64,000 nucleotides of DNA. Origin: BJGV01 sp964194745. GTDB lineage: Bacteria; Pseudomonadota; Gammaproteobacteria; Burkholderiales; Nitrosomonadaceae. The notes beneath the pieces are model-generated. The model was not told where the DNA came from and searched no databases. It worked only from the letters and a program-made list of their open reading frames with translations. How positions within the stretch are numbered: the stretch's first letter is position 1; the number at the start of each line of letters is the position of its first letter. Below are positions 45,116 through 56,686 of the stretch, one piece after another. The DNA is taken from positions 558,001 through 622,000 of the forward strand of contig OZ252054.1 of assembly GCA_965248035.1 (NCBI GenBank), read 5' to 3'. Position numbers and translations under genes: made by a program.

Positions 45116-46514
45116 ATGCTTCGTTTTTTTAATCACTACATTTCTAGCACTGTGATCCTGCTCATCGGCACGGAGGTGCTCGTTCTGATGGTCATGTTTT
45201 ATCTAGGGATAATACTTCGTTTTCCTTATGAAATTTTAACTTATGAACTCCTCTCGCGCTTTTTTACTGAGGCGAGCACTTTTACTCTTATCATGGTACT
45301 GAGCATGGCTGCAATCGGAATGTACCAACTGGAAACCAGACCAGATATTAAGGCCATCTTAATTCGCCTCATGCCTTCCTTGGTACTGGGTTTCGGTCTC
45401 ATGACCTTAATTTTTTATTTGTTACCCGATCTGTATTTTGGTCGTGGCATATTGGGCATAGTAATGTTTCTTACTCTACCCGCGATCCTTATTACGCGCT
45501 GCGTCCTTCTCATGTGGCTTAATCTAGAAATTTTGGAATCTCGGGCCATAGTACTGGGTACAGGTGCAAGAGCCCAGGAAGTCGTTGATCTGCACAAAAT
45601 TAACCCTGACCGAAAAGGACTGAAGATAGTTTGTTTTATCCCGTTACCTGGTGAAGAGCATCGTGTTGCATCCTCAAAAATACAGTCAAAGATGGAGTCG
45701 GAGTCTCTAATATCTCTAACCAAACGATTCAACGCAAACGAGATTATTGTCGCGATTCAGAATAGACGAAACAATAAATACCCCATACAGGAGCTACTGG
45801 AATGCAAACTCCATGGAATTAAGGTAACTGATGAAGCAGATTTCTTTGAACGTGAGAAAGGTCAGCTCCGGGTAAGTTCCCTCTACCCGAGTTGGTTGGT
45901 TTTTGGTGATGCGTTTGATCAAAGTTCGCTTAGATCAGCAATTAAGCGGTCCTTTGATCTAGCTGCAAGTGTAATTCTCCTGACAGTCACACTACCTATC
46001 ATATTGGTTGCTGCTCTTTGTATCCTTATAGAAGGTGGTCCCCCTATATTTTATCGGCAGGAAAGGGTAGGAAGAGGAGGGGAAACATTTATGGTACTTA
46101 AGTTTCGAAGCATGAAGGACGATGCAGAAAAAGGGGGGAGCCATAGTGGTCAGCGACAAATGACCCTCGAATAACCAAGGTGGGCAAGATTATCAGAAAA
46201 TTGAGAATTGACGAGCTTCCACAAATACTCAACGTGCTAAAAGGGGAAATGAGTTTTGTCGGCCCCGCCCTGAGAGACCTTATTTTGTGGAACATCTTTG
46301 CGCCGAAATTCCTTATTACAACGCAAGACATAGTATCAAACCAGGAATAACCGGATGGGCTCAAGTGCGCTACAGTTACGATGCCTCGGTGAAAGATGCT
46401 ATCGAGAAACTTCAGTACGATCTGTACTATGTGAAGAACCATAGCCTGTTCCTCGATATCATCATTATTATAGATACAATTGAAGTTGTTATATTGGGCA
46501 AGGGAGGAAGATGA
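45116..46514 (+). pseudogene. Exopolysaccharide sugar transferase, PEP-CTERM/exosortase A type, frameshifted
   Basis: These enzymes load the first sugar phosphate onto undecaprenyl phosphate. The first frame, from ATG 45116, has four N-terminal membrane helices, a CoA-binding-like middle domain and the fifth helix before GGPPIFYRQERVGRGGETFMVLKFRSMKDDAEK. Between 46130 and 46160 the frame is lost (G-run and an extra base before WSATNDPRITKVG). A second loss in a C-run near 46262 separates SFVGP from PERPYF. The last frame gives YYNARHSIKPGITGWAQVRY and the end at 46514. At least two indels; not functional as read. Confidence 0.85.
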
Positions 46515-46536
46515 TCTCAGGATGTAACGGTATATT

Positions 46537-48630
46537 ATGTTAACAAGTGTTGCGACGGTCAGCTATGCAACGGCGACGGTAGCATATCTCTTCTTGGCCA
46601 TTCTTTTGTTAACTAGCTGGCGAAGCCGTGTGCACGGAATGGCATTAACTGTCGCCTGTCTGTTATCCGCACTTTGGGCCGCGATACTTGCTTATCAAGC
46701 TACTGCCCAGGAACAACCGATATCTCTTTTTACAAATATCCTAGAGATTCTTAGAAATGCAGGTTGGGCAACTTTCCTGGTAATATTGCTAGGACCTTTC
46801 CAGAAAACGGGCTCCTCGTCGTCCCAAAGGATCAAACCAGCCGTAGTATTTGTTATAGCGCTTTACCTTGTCTTCTCTCTTATCTCTCTCTACTCCCATA
46901 GAGAACTAGACGCCTCCTTTTTTGAGCCGTTTGATTTTAAGTACAGTATTCTTGTCAGTGTAGCAATGGCAATCGTTGGCATAATCCTAGTTGAACAGCT
47001 CTATAGGAACACTCCAGCAAAACAACGATGGGGAATAAAATTCGTCTGCTTGGGCATAGGTGGAGCTTTCGCATACGATTTCTACCTGTACAGCGATGCT
47101 CTACTTTTCGGATATGTAAATCCAGAAATCTGGACTGCACGAGGAATAGTAAACGCCATAACTGTACCTCTGATTGCAGTTTCAACCGCGCGTAATCCTG
47201 AATGGTCATTAGGAATCGCAGTGTCACGTCGTATTTTATTCTACTTTGTGACTTTATTTGGCATCGCTATTTATTTGCTCGTTATGGTAGCCGCTGGCTA
47301 TTACCTTCGCTTTTCTGGAGGAGATTGGGGAACGGTTTTGCAAGTGGCTTTCTTTTTCGGCGCACTAATTCTCCTTTTTGGTTTGTTGTTCTCCGGAACT
47401 ATACGTTCCTGGCTTAAGATAACTATTAGTAAACATTTTTTCAGTTATAACTATGACTATCGAGAAGAATGGTTACGCTTTACAGGTACCCTATCAGAGG
47501 ATGAGCTCGGATTGGAAGAACGAATGATCCAAGCCTTAGCCCAACTAGTAGAGAGCCCTGGTGGTGCCTTATGGATCAAAAAAGAGTCCGGCAATTACGA
47601 GCCTGTTACTCATTGGAACATGCCTTTCACTAATGAGTCATTTAACACTTTTCATGGTTCCTCTTTCCAATTCCTGGATAGCAAGGAGCCACTAATTGAA
47701 ATACAGGAATATAGCAAAAACCCAAAAAGAGACACAAGAATCTCTCTGCCTCACTGGTTAATATCTATTCCAAATGCGTGGCTGTTGGTACCATTAATTC
47801 AACATCAGACTTTTTTTGGTTTTGTAATACTTGCGAAGCCCAGGAGTAAAGTAATCTTGAATTGGGAGGTGATCGATCTGCTGAAGGTTGCTAGCAACCA
47901 GGCAGCAAGTTACCTTGCGCAACACGAAGCAACTAATGCCCTCATGGTGGCACGACAGTTTGAATCTTTCAATCATATGTCTGCCTTTATGATACATGAC
48001 TTAAAAAATTTGGTTTCCCAATTATCACTTCTACTTTCCAATACAAACAAACATAAAAAGAGTCCAGAATTCCAGAAAGATATGGTTGAAACGGTATCTC
48101 TATCCATTCAAAAAATGAAGCGTCTTTTAGGAAAATTAAGTGATAAAAATACGATTGAGAAACCTGTCGCATTGTTAATTGATCAGTTGTTACAAGAAAT
48201 AGTGGAAAGTAAATCTAGTTCTGAACCAAAACCAGAACTTAAAGTAATAGATCCCAATCTAATAGTGTTTGCTAATCTATTTCGTTTAGAAAGGGCGATT
48301 GGAAATCTAATTCAGAATGCGATTGAAGCTACCGCCAGAAACGGCCAGATACGGGTTCGTCTGATGAGACAAGAGAATTCTGCAATAATTTAAATCATAG
48401 ATACTGGGCATGGTATGAGTGAGGAATTCATTCGTGAAAAGCTTTTCAGACCTTTTGAATCTACCAAACCGGTGGGTATGGGTATAGGTGTATTTGAAAG
48501 TAGGGAATATATCTGTGAAATCGGAGGGCAACTGAAAGTCGTCAGTAGCATATCAGGTGGAACAACTTTCCATGTAGTGTTGCCCCTCTATCAACATGGT
48601 AACAACTTAATGACAGTCGCTTCAAGGTAG
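46537..48630 (+). pseudogene. prsK: PrsK-type sensor histidine kinase of the PEP-CTERM system, nonsense codon
   Basis: The N-terminus has about eight membrane helices, then a GAF-like domain and the histidine kinase core with the phospho-acceptor in FNHMSAFMIHDLKNLVSQL and the N-box NLIQNAIEA. At 48391-48393 an in-frame TAA stops the protein. Reading on in the same frame gives IIDTGHGMSEEFIREKLFRPFESTKP, GMGIGVFESREYI and GGTTFHVVLPL, the G1, F and G2 boxes. A single GAA-to-TAA change would explain it. Without the ATP lid it should not phosphorylate. Confidence 0.87.
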
Positions 48631-48639
48631 GAGAAAGTA

Positions 48640-49870
48640 ATGAGTCAGGAAAAAAAGTTTCTGTTAATTATTGAAGATGATCTAGGTCTACAAAAACAAT
48701 TGCGCTGGAGTTTTGACACCTATGAAGTACTACTGGCAGAAGACCGCGAAAGTGCAATTGCCCAAGTTAGAAGGTATAAACCTGCAGTTGTCACTATGGA
48801 TCTTGGACTCCCTCCTGATCCACTTGGAGCTTCAGAAGGACTCAACACTCTACAACAGATACTTGCACTCGCACCGGACACTAAAGTGATTGTCTTTACC
48901 GGAAACCAAGATCACTCCTACGCGGTAAAGGCCATCGCTATGGGCGCCTACGATTTTCATCAAAAACCTTTTGACCCAGATGTACTATGTTTAGTGGTAG
49001 AAAGAGCATTCTACCTGCATGCATTGCAGCAGGAAAACTACAATCTACTCTCAACTCAAGTAGATTCTCCAATATCTGGAATTATTACCCGCGATCCCAG
49101 TCTTATTAAGGTTTGCCGTAATGTTGAGAAAGTTGCCTCCTCAGATGCCTCGGTAATACTGTTGGGTGACAGTGGCACGGGAAAGGAGCGTATACCGGGG
49201 CTGCCAAACAAACTCTGGGCAAAATTGAACTCGCCAATGGAGGCACGTTTTTCCTGGATGAAGTGAGTGATTTGTCTATTGCGCTACAAGCTAAACTTCT
49301 ACGCTTCTTGCAGGAAAGAGTTATTGAAAGAATCGGTGGACGTGAAGAGATTCCGGTAGACGTGCGCATCGTGTGCGCATCACATCAGAACCTACAGACT
49401 CTAATTGAGAGCAATCACTTTCGTAAAGACCTATATTACCGCCTAAGTGAAATCGTGCTCACGATTCCCCCCTACGGGACCGACTGGGTGATGCCGCATT
49501 GTTGGCACATCACTTTAAAAATAAGTTTAGTGCCCAGGAAAAATTATCCCCGCTAAATTTCAGCCAAGAAGCTTTGACAGCTATTGAAAACTATCAATGG
49601 CCTGGCAACATACGAGAGATGGAAAATTGCATCAAGCGTGCAGTCATCATGACAGATGGGACTCAAATTAGCGCAGAGGATCTTGGACTACGGATTCCTT
49701 CTACTTCAATAGAGCCTATTAACCTGCGTCAGGTTCGTGAAGATGCGGAGCGCAATACTTTGGTAAAAACGATGGCGAGAGTTAATGGCAATATTGCCAA
49801 AGCCGCGGAACTACTGGGTGTCAGCCGTCCTACTATTTATGACTTATTGAACCGTCATGGAATAAAATGA
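48640..49870 (+). pseudogene. prsR: PrsR-type sigma-54 response regulator of the PEP-CTERM system, deleted and frameshifted
   Basis: Receiver domain: IIEDDLGLQKQL, VTMDLGLP with the phospho-Asp, and the Lys in YDFHQKPFDPD. The AAA+ domain starts with Walker A GDSGTGKE, but then jumps to GAYTGAAKQTLGKIELANGG in another frame: roughly 40 residues are missing between two AAAGGAG-like sequences near 49187. Walker B FLDEVSDL follows. A C-run near 49470 causes a second frame change before LAHHFKNKFSAQE. The C-terminal Fis-type helix-turn-helix (NIAKAAELLGVSRPTIYDLL) is intact. Non-functional as read. Confidence 0.87.
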
Positions 49871-49938
49871 GTAGCTTGCTATGATAGTGCCACTATTTAT
49901 CTGTCAATGTATCTTTTTATAAAACAGGCTTTTTGTAA

Positions 49939-51525
49939 ATGCCTAATCTTGTTCACAAACTAATTTTTAATTCCGCAGATCATACTCCTGACGCAGAGGC
50001 ACTAGTCTATCAGGAGAACAAAATGAGCTACGCCGCCGTGGCTAGAGAGGTCGAGAGCATCGCTTCGACTCTGCTTTCCTTGGGGCTTTGTCGGAGTGAA
50101 CGACTGGCCGTTTATCTAGAAAAACGCCATGAAGCAGTTACTGCCCTATTTGGGGCTACCGCCGCTGGTGGAGTATTCGTACCCGTCAATCCTCTTCTCA
50201 AACCGGAACAGGTAACCTACATTTTATGCGATTGTAATGTAAGAATTTTGGTAACTTCAGCTGACAGACTGAATTTACTTGCTACAGTTCTACCACAGTG
50301 CCATGACTTGCACACCGTGGTAGTGGTCGACTCAGTTGAAAAACTACCAATTATATCTGGCCTGAACATCATACCTTGGGACCAGGTATGCTCTTCCTCC
50401 CCCCTTGTCAGGGGGCATCATACTATTGATAGTGACATGGCTGCGATCCTCTACACTTCAGGTAGCACTGGTAAACCAAAGGGTGTAGTCCTTTCCCACC
50501 GAAATCTGGTAGCAGGGGCGGAAAGCGTTGCTCAGTACTTGGAAAACAATTCTGATGATCGGATTCTAGCAGTATTGCCTCTAAGTTTTGACTATGGGTT
50601 TAACCAACTCACTACGACATTCCACACCGGAGCTACGTGCGTCCTGATGAACTATCTTTTACCAAGCGATGTTATCAATACAGTTCAGGAGGAAAATATC
50701 AGTGGTCTAGCAGCTGTGCCTCCCTTGTGGATTCAACTAGCACAGCTAAATTGGCCAAAAATTACGTCATTGCGATATATTACAAATTCTGGTGGAGAAA
50801 TGCCTCAAGCTACGCTAGACATGCTACGTAACATACTTCCCAAGGCAAAAGTATTTCTGATGTATGGTCTAACCGAGGCCTTCCGATCGACCTTTCTACC
50901 TCCAGAGGAAGTGGATATACGACTGAATTCAATCGGTAAGGCCATTCCTAACGCTGAAGTTCTCGTGCTAAGGGAAGATGGCTCACATTGTGCACCCGGT
51001 GAACCAGGGGAATTAGTACATAGAGGGGCTTTGGTATCGATGGGATACTGGAACGACTTGGAAAAAACTTCAGTGCGTTTCAGACCTTTCCCTCAGCGGG
51101 AAACTGGACTTACCATTCCAGAAATAGCGGTATGGTCGGGTGATACGGTACGCGCGGATGAAGATGGTTACTTATATTTCATCAGCCGCCAAGATGAGAT
51201 GATAAAGACCTCGGGTTACCGTGTCAGTCCCACCGAGGTGGAAGAAGTGATTTACGCAACTAAACTTGTGGGAGAAGCTGCAGCTATTGGAATTCCCCAT
51301 CCCGTGCTAGGACAAACCATAGTCGTAATCGCAACGCCCCGGGAAGGCACAAATCTTGACACTAATGAATTACTGACAGCTTGCAAACTCAATCTTCCTG
51401 CCTTCATGCTACCCAGCCAGATTATACTCCGGGAAGACAACCTACCACGTAACCCTAACGGCAAGATTGATCGGAAGCTCCTTGCCCAGGAAATACAACA
51501 CACTTTTGTCAAAGACAAAACATGA
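49939..51525 (+). CDS. Acyl-CoA ligase (AMP-forming), exosortase A system-associated
   Basis: An ANL-superfamily adenylating enzyme of 528 residues. The P-loop ILYTSGSTGKPKGVVLSHRN is near residue 172, YGLTEAFRSTFLPPEEV near 310, and the C-terminal domain has YFISRQDEMIKTSGYRVSP and a catalytic Lys in PRNPNGKIDRKLL. In PEP-CTERM loci this protein works with a PLP decarboxylase, a carrier protein and an amidotransferase to build a small acyl or amino group of unknown structure. The frame is intact, unlike the genes before it. Its stop overlaps the next start. Confidence 0.9.
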   Translation: MPNLVHKLIFNSADHTPDAEALVYQENKMSYAAVAREVESIASTLLSLGLCRSERLAVYLEKRHEAVTALFGATAAGGVFVPVNPLLKPEQVTYILCDCNVRILVTSADRLNLLATVLPQCHDLHTVVVVDSVEKLPIISGLNIIPWDQVCSSSPLVRGHHTIDSDMAAILYTSGSTGKPKGVVLSHRNLVAGAESVAQYLENNSDDRILAVLPLSFDYGFNQLTTTFHTGATCVLMNYLLPSDVINTVQEENISGLAAVPPLWIQLAQLNWPKITSLRYITNSGGEMPQATLDMLRNILPKAKVFLMYGLTEAFRSTFLPPEEVDIRLNSIGKAIPNAEVLVLREDGSHCAPGEPGELVHRGALVSMGYWNDLEKTSVRFRPFPQRETGLTIPEIAVWSGDTVRADEDGYLYFISRQDEMIKTSGYRVSPTEVEEVIYATKLVGEAAAIGIPHPVLGQTIVVIATPREGTNLDTNELLTACKLNLPAFMLPSQIILREDNLPRNPNGKIDRKLLAQEIQHTFVKDKT

Positions 51526-52757
51526 GAAACATACATTCGAAGCATGCGCCCATGACCCAATTTCCTCTGAGTGAAGACTGCCTCCAGATTGGTGGGATGT
51601 CACTCACCCGGCTGGCACAACGGGTGGGTAGCACTCCGTTTTATGCCTATGACCGACAACTGATTACGGAGCGGGTTGCTCTTTTACGTAAACACCTGCC
51701 TGCTGAAGTTCACATCCACTATGCCATGAAGGCCAATCCTATGCCTGCAGTTGTGCAGCATCTAGCTAGTCTAGTAGACGGGATAGATGTGGCATCAGTA
51801 GGTGAATTGGGGGTCGCCCTTGACACCCCAATACTTCCAAATCAGATCAGTTTTGCCGGTCCGGGTAAGAAAGATAACGAACTAAGCTGCGCTATTTCCG
51901 CTGGGATCACCTTAAACATGGAGTCTGAGCAAGAAATGGAGCACATTGCCAGTCTTGGGCAGCATCTGGGTATCTGTCCAAGAGTGGCGGTTCGAGTCAA
52001 CCCGGATTTTGAACTTAAGTCATCCGGCATGAGAATGGGTGGAGGACCTAAGCAGTTTGGCGTTGATGCAGAGCGTGTTCCGTCTATGCTAGCCCGGATT
52101 GGTGAACTTGGGCTAGATTTTGAAGGACTCCATATATTTAGTGGTTCGCAAAACCTGAACTCTATTGCCATCCAAGAATCACAAGAGAAAACTTTACAAC
52201 TCGGCTTACGCTTGGCCGAACACGCTCCCAGCCCAATTCGCTTGCTAAATATTGGAGGCGGATTCGGCGTCCCTTATTTTCCCGGTGAGAAAACACTGGA
52301 TTTGATATCTGTGAGCAAAAATTTACATCGTCTGCTAGATAAAACAAAGCAACAACTCACCTATACACAAATTGCAATCGAACTTGGACGGTATCTCGTA
52401 GCAGAAGCAGGTATCTATGTGTGTCGTGTACTAGAGCGCAAGATATCAAGGAAGCAAGTGTTTTTGTTGACAGACGGTGGCTTGCATCAGCACTTGGCCG
52501 CTTCCGGTAATTTTGGTCAGGTGATCCGCAAGAATTACCCAGTGATCGTTGGCAATAAAGTGGAGAGCAATGAAAGAGAAATCGTCTCGGTGGTCGGGCC
52601 GCTCTGCACCCCACTCGATTTATTAGCAGACGAAGTTGAGATGGCCAAGGCTGATGTTGGAGATTTAATCGTTGTGTTCCAGTCCGGCGCTTACGGCTTG
52701 ACAGCAAGCCCAACGGCGTTTCTCAATCATCCGGCACCGGTAGAGGTACTGGTTTAA
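51522..52757 (+). CDS. PLP-dependent decarboxylase, exosortase A system-associated
   Basis: A fold-type III decarboxylase of 411 residues related to diaminopimelate and ornithine decarboxylases. PLP Lys in VHIHYAMKANPMPAV near residue 68, the LLNIGGGFGVPY glycine loop, and the Cys in VSVVGPLCTPLDLLAD. The ATG overlaps the preceding TGA by four bases. Substrate unknown; it probably supplies an amine to the carrier-bound product. Intact. Confidence 0.9.
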   Translation: MRNIHSKHAPMTQFPLSEDCLQIGGMSLTRLAQRVGSTPFYAYDRQLITERVALLRKHLPAEVHIHYAMKANPMPAVVQHLASLVDGIDVASVGELGVALDTPILPNQISFAGPGKKDNELSCAISAGITLNMESEQEMEHIASLGQHLGICPRVAVRVNPDFELKSSGMRMGGGPKQFGVDAERVPSMLARIGELGLDFEGLHIFSGSQNLNSIAIQESQEKTLQLGLRLAEHAPSPIRLLNIGGGFGVPYFPGEKTLDLISVSKNLHRLLDKTKQQLTYTQIAIELGRYLVAEAGIYVCRVLERKISRKQVFLLTDGGLHQHLAASGNFGQVIRKNYPVIVGNKVESNEREIVSVVGPLCTPLDLLADEVEMAKADVGDLIVVFQSGAYGLTASPTAFLNHPAPVEVLV

Positions 52758-53010
52758 TAAAAATCACAATTTGGCAACCAAATGGAATACACCCTATTAG
52801 CCTTTATCTATTCGTTCGAGCACGAGCAAGATTTGCAGGATAAAAAACAGGGTTATTTAACAATTCTCCTCTAGATTCTTATAGAAGAAGCGTTCGCCCA
52901 CTTGCTCAATGGAAATTGGTTGAGGTAAAGATTGGTAAAATTCATTTAGCTAAGTAATTATTTATAAATAAAAATAAAATCATGATGCGTAAGATTACTA
53001 AGGAAATGTT

Positions 53011-54848
53011 GTGAGCGGGCTGTGTGGCTGGATAGGCCATGGCTCGATAATCGCTGAAAATCGGCAGCTTGCTGAACGAATGGCCAGGCCACTTGCTCGT
53101 TTTGATGACAGTAACGTTCAGATATTAGTTGGGGGAAATAGTGCGCTAGCGGTGGCCGCCAATGGTGACAGCGCACACTTTTACCAAAACAAAGAGCTCA
53201 TGGTTGCCCTATGGGGACGGGTCCAATTTTTGGATTCTCACCTGGCCCAACTTGCTCATACTGACGGCGTAGCAAAAACGCTTGCAAACAGCTGGTTGGA
53301 TAACGGGGAAAAGGCACTGGCAGGTCTAGTTGGTACATTTGTTCTTTGCATCCTAGATGAGCGTTCTGGTGAAGCCGTTTTGGCAGTGGACCGTATGGGA
53401 ACCCAACCAGTTTCTTATCAGATTTCAGGAGAGGGAATAGTCTTTGGTACGTCAGCAGATGCGATCATCGTTAATCCACTGGCACGATCCGAGATTGATC
53501 CGCAGAGTTTGTATAACTACGTCTATTTCCACATGATACCGAGCCCCGGTACAATCTATCAGGGGCAAAAGCGCCTTCTACCAGGTGAATTCTTGATTTG
53601 CAAGAAAGGACGAGCGAAATCCGGCAAGTACTGGGAAATGAATTTTCTGGAAACGAAGCAACGACCTTTTGAAGAACTGAAACAAGACTTTCTTGGAGTG
53701 TTGCGTTCCAGTGTGCGTAAAGCCGTGGGAGACCAGGAAGTTGGTGCTTTTCTCAGTGGCGGAACTGATAGCTCAACGATCACCGGGATTTTGAGCGAAA
53801 TAAATAGTCGACCTGCCCGTACCTACTCCATCGGTTTCGAAGCGGCAGGCTATGACGAAATGGAATATGCCCGCGCCGCGGCACGACATTTTTCTACGGA
53901 GCATCACGAATACTATGTCACCCCAGACGACATAGTGGAGGCAATCCCACAGATTGCTGCAATTTTCGATCAACCTTTTGGTAATTCTTCCGCCATACCC
54001 ACATTTTATTGCGCACGCAAAGCCAAAACTGATGGTGTAACCAGGCTTCTAGGCGGGGATGGCGGGGACGAATTGTTTGGTGGTAACGTACGCTATGCGA
54101 AACAATATATATTTTCTCTTTACGAACATCTTCCCTCAGCTTTGCGTAAGCAGATTGTCGAACCGCTAGTTTTCTGCATTCCTGGCGGTGCTAATTTGCC
54201 AGTAATACGAAAGGCCCGTAGTTATATTGAACAAGCAACGGTACCAATGCCGCACGCACTGAAACCTACAACTTGCTGGGCCGATACGGCCATAAGGAAG
54301 TTTTTACCTCAGAATTCCTTGATACTGTAAACCCAGGACAACCGATAGCACTCTTAAATGAAACCTATTACCAAGCTCATGACAAGAGTCTGATTAACAC
54401 CATGCTTAACCTTGATCTTAAATTTACTCTTGCCGACAATGATTTGCCTAAGGTGGTCAGATCATGCGAGCTAGCAGGAATCAAGGTAGCTTTTCCCTTG
54501 CTTGATGATGAAATTGTAGCTTACTCTGCGCAGCTTGAACCAAAACTCAAACTTAAGGGGACAAAACTGCGTTACTTCTTTAAAGAGGCACTACGGGATT
54601 TCCTACCGGAGAAAATTATTACTAAACAAAAACAAGGATTTGGTCTGCCCTTTAGGGTGTGGCTTCAGAATCACAAACCGCTACAAACTCTGGCAGCAGA
54701 TAGTTTGAGTGATTTGAAGTCACGTAACATCATTCGTACTGACTTCATCAACAAATTGCTCGAACAACATTTGGACGAACATGCTAGTTACCACGGTACC
54801 ATGGTTTGGGTATTGATGATGCTGGAGCAGTGGTACAAACAACGGTAG
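53011..54848 (+). pseudogene. Asparagine synthase-like amidotransferase, exosortase A type, frameshifted
   Basis: The first frame (GTG 53011, AGGAAAT upstream) begins MSGLCGWIGHGSI; the Cys is at residue 5 rather than at position 2, so N-terminal glutaminase activity is doubtful. A synthetase domain with the PP-loop FLSGGTDSSTITG near residue 250 follows, then LLGGDGGDELFGGNVRY. Near 54262 one base is missing (CTGAAACC where CTGGAAACC is expected) and the frame moves to NLLGRYGHKEVFTSEFL, continuing to 54848. Both parts are well conserved. In the pathway it would form an amide on the carrier-bound intermediate. Confidence 0.85.
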
Positions 54849-55196
54849 GATTAAGAAAAAACTAAGTTTAAATCAAAACCAGAATAGGCCCAGTGCTCAC
54901 GTTTATCGACTATGCGAGAAAGACAGGTAACGAGCGCCAACATATCCGAGTTCTCCTGGCTCGGCAGGCCGACACCGCCTCCAAGCGCGCATTGACGGCT
55001 GTGCGAACACCTGGGATAATCGATGGAATTGGGGAAAAGGACGTTTATTCAGCATAGACTCCGATGCATTTGTCGAGTAGAAGCAGCCGCCCATCAGATT
55101 CGCTATAAGGACCAAACCGACTTGAAGACCAATCCCACCCGCGGTTCTCGTAATCGCTTCCTCATCGATACCTGCCAGCGCGTTCGAGGAACATAG
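54849..55196. other. Junction between AT-rich and GC-rich regions
   Basis: About 350 bases with no convincing gene. From about 54900 the base composition becomes visibly richer in G and C and stays so, outside the element, to the right edge. It is likely a boundary of acquired DNA, and part of it may be decayed coding sequence. Confidence 0.5.
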
Positions 55197-56269
55197 GTGC
55201 AAGTTCGACCGTTCGAAATAGCGGATATTCCGCCCGTCGTTCGACTACGCCGCAAGTGCTTCAAGAGTAGTGGTCAGCCGACGACACGGCTCGCGGAGGC
55301 CCGCATTCGCAAGGTCCTGTTTGAAAACCCCTGGTACCTGAAGGACATGTCGTCGCTCGTCGCAGTGGATGAAACCGAGGCCGCAGTCGGCTTTCTCGGA
55401 GTTGTTCCAAGGCCCATGACGTATCGTGGACAACCGGTCTGGATGGCCGGTGCCCTACCCAGTTGATGGCGGACCCGGAGGCTCATACGTTGGCTGGCGT
55501 GACCCTGTTGCAAACCTTCATGAACGGCCCTCAGGATTTCTCCGTCACGGATCTCGCAAGTGACCAGTCGAGCAAGATCTGGACTGGCTTGGGCGAGACG
55601 CTCGCCAGCCTGTACAGCCTCTACTGGATACGGCCTTTGAAGCCAACGCAGTTTGCCCGGCAAAGTTGGCGTCTTCAGGGCCTCGCCAAATTCGCGTTCC
55701 GATCGATCGGCAAGGTCGCCGATCACTACCTCGCACGCCAGAGCATGAGCCACTTCCACCTTCCACGACCCGACTGTCGTTCGGTTGACATTGGCTCCGA
55801 ACGACTGCGCGCGCTCCATGACATGTATCTGTGGCGACACGCGCTTGCACCCGCATATACGCAAGCCGACCTGGACTGGATTATCTCCGACCTGCGCACG
55901 GAGCAGCCAAGCAACGAGATGCTGCGCATGAGAGAGGTATTGGACGAGAGTGGCCATTCCCTCGTCTGGTACCTGTACTGTGTCAAGAGCGCCGGCACGG
56001 CACAGGTTCTACAATTCGGTGGTAACCCCGATGAGAACGGCAGAGTGCTCGTAGCCTTGTTTCACGATGCCTACGCGGACGGTGCGGTCCATGTCACGGG
56101 TCGGGTCCAGCCCGAGCATCTACCGCAGCTCAGTCACGCGTCAATCCATTTCTCCAGGGCCGGTCCTTGGGTGTGCGTCGCCTCGAGGCGTAGTGAGCTG
56201 AGGGACGAATTCCTGGAAGGCAGAGCCTGGCTGACCCGGCTGGAAGGAGAGTGGTGGATGCACTTTTGA
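55197..56269 (+). pseudogene. GNAT-like acyltransferase-type protein, frameshifted
   Basis: GTG start at 55197. The first frame is MQVRPFEIADIPPVVRLRRKCF, then VAVDETEAAVGFLGVVPRPM, a typical GNAT N-terminal half. The second frame from about 55452 gives TQLMADPEAHTLAGVTLLQTF and continues for 260 residues to a second GNAT-like domain ending GEWWMHF. One base is missing near 55450. The two-domain layout fits large GNAT proteins found in natural-product and polysaccharide clusters. Substrate unknown. Confidence 0.7.
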
Positions 56270-56369
56270 TGACGGCTCCGCACTCGTCCGGCACGCCATA
56301 ATGGGCGCCGGTCTCGTGTCTTTCTACTATTACCATTGTCCTAATTCGATCCACATACTGGGTAAGACT

Positions 56370-56633
56370 ATGTCCCGAGAAGAAATAAAGTCTACAGTAA
56401 GAACTTATCTGGCCGAGCAGCTGTATTTCGACTTCGACACCGAGTCGGACGATTCCGACCTATTCGAGAGCGGAAATATCGACTCTTTGGACTTTGTCAC
56501 CTTGATAGGCTTCTTGCAAACGACGTACGGGATCAAGTTTTCGTCTACCGATATCCGTCCCGATGCGTTTCGATCGGTCAATGCCATTACAGACTTGTTG
56601 GCTGCACGCCTCACCAAAGCGGGGTCATCGTGA
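56370..56633 (+). CDS. Acyl carrier protein
   Basis: 87 residues starting MSREEIKSTVRTYLAEQLYF. The phosphopantetheine attachment Ser lies in GNIDSLDFVTLIGFLQ near residue 38, followed by YGIKFSSTDIRPDAF. It would hold the intermediate of this cluster as a thioester. Placed just before the asparagine synthetase-like gene. Intact. Confidence 0.9.
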   Translation: MSREEIKSTVRTYLAEQLYFDFDTESDDSDLFESGNIDSLDFVTLIGFLQTTYGIKFSSTDIRPDAFRSVNAITDLLAARLTKAGSS

Positions 56634-56686
56634 CTGTGTCAATAGCCCTCCGGCGGTCCGCTTTAGTTCGGGATTGTACATAGCGA

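Noticed and set aside
55274..55957. A 227-codon reverse frame over the GNAT-like pseudogene
   Set aside because: Long antisense frames are common in GC-rich coding DNA, and the forward product has a clear fold pattern.
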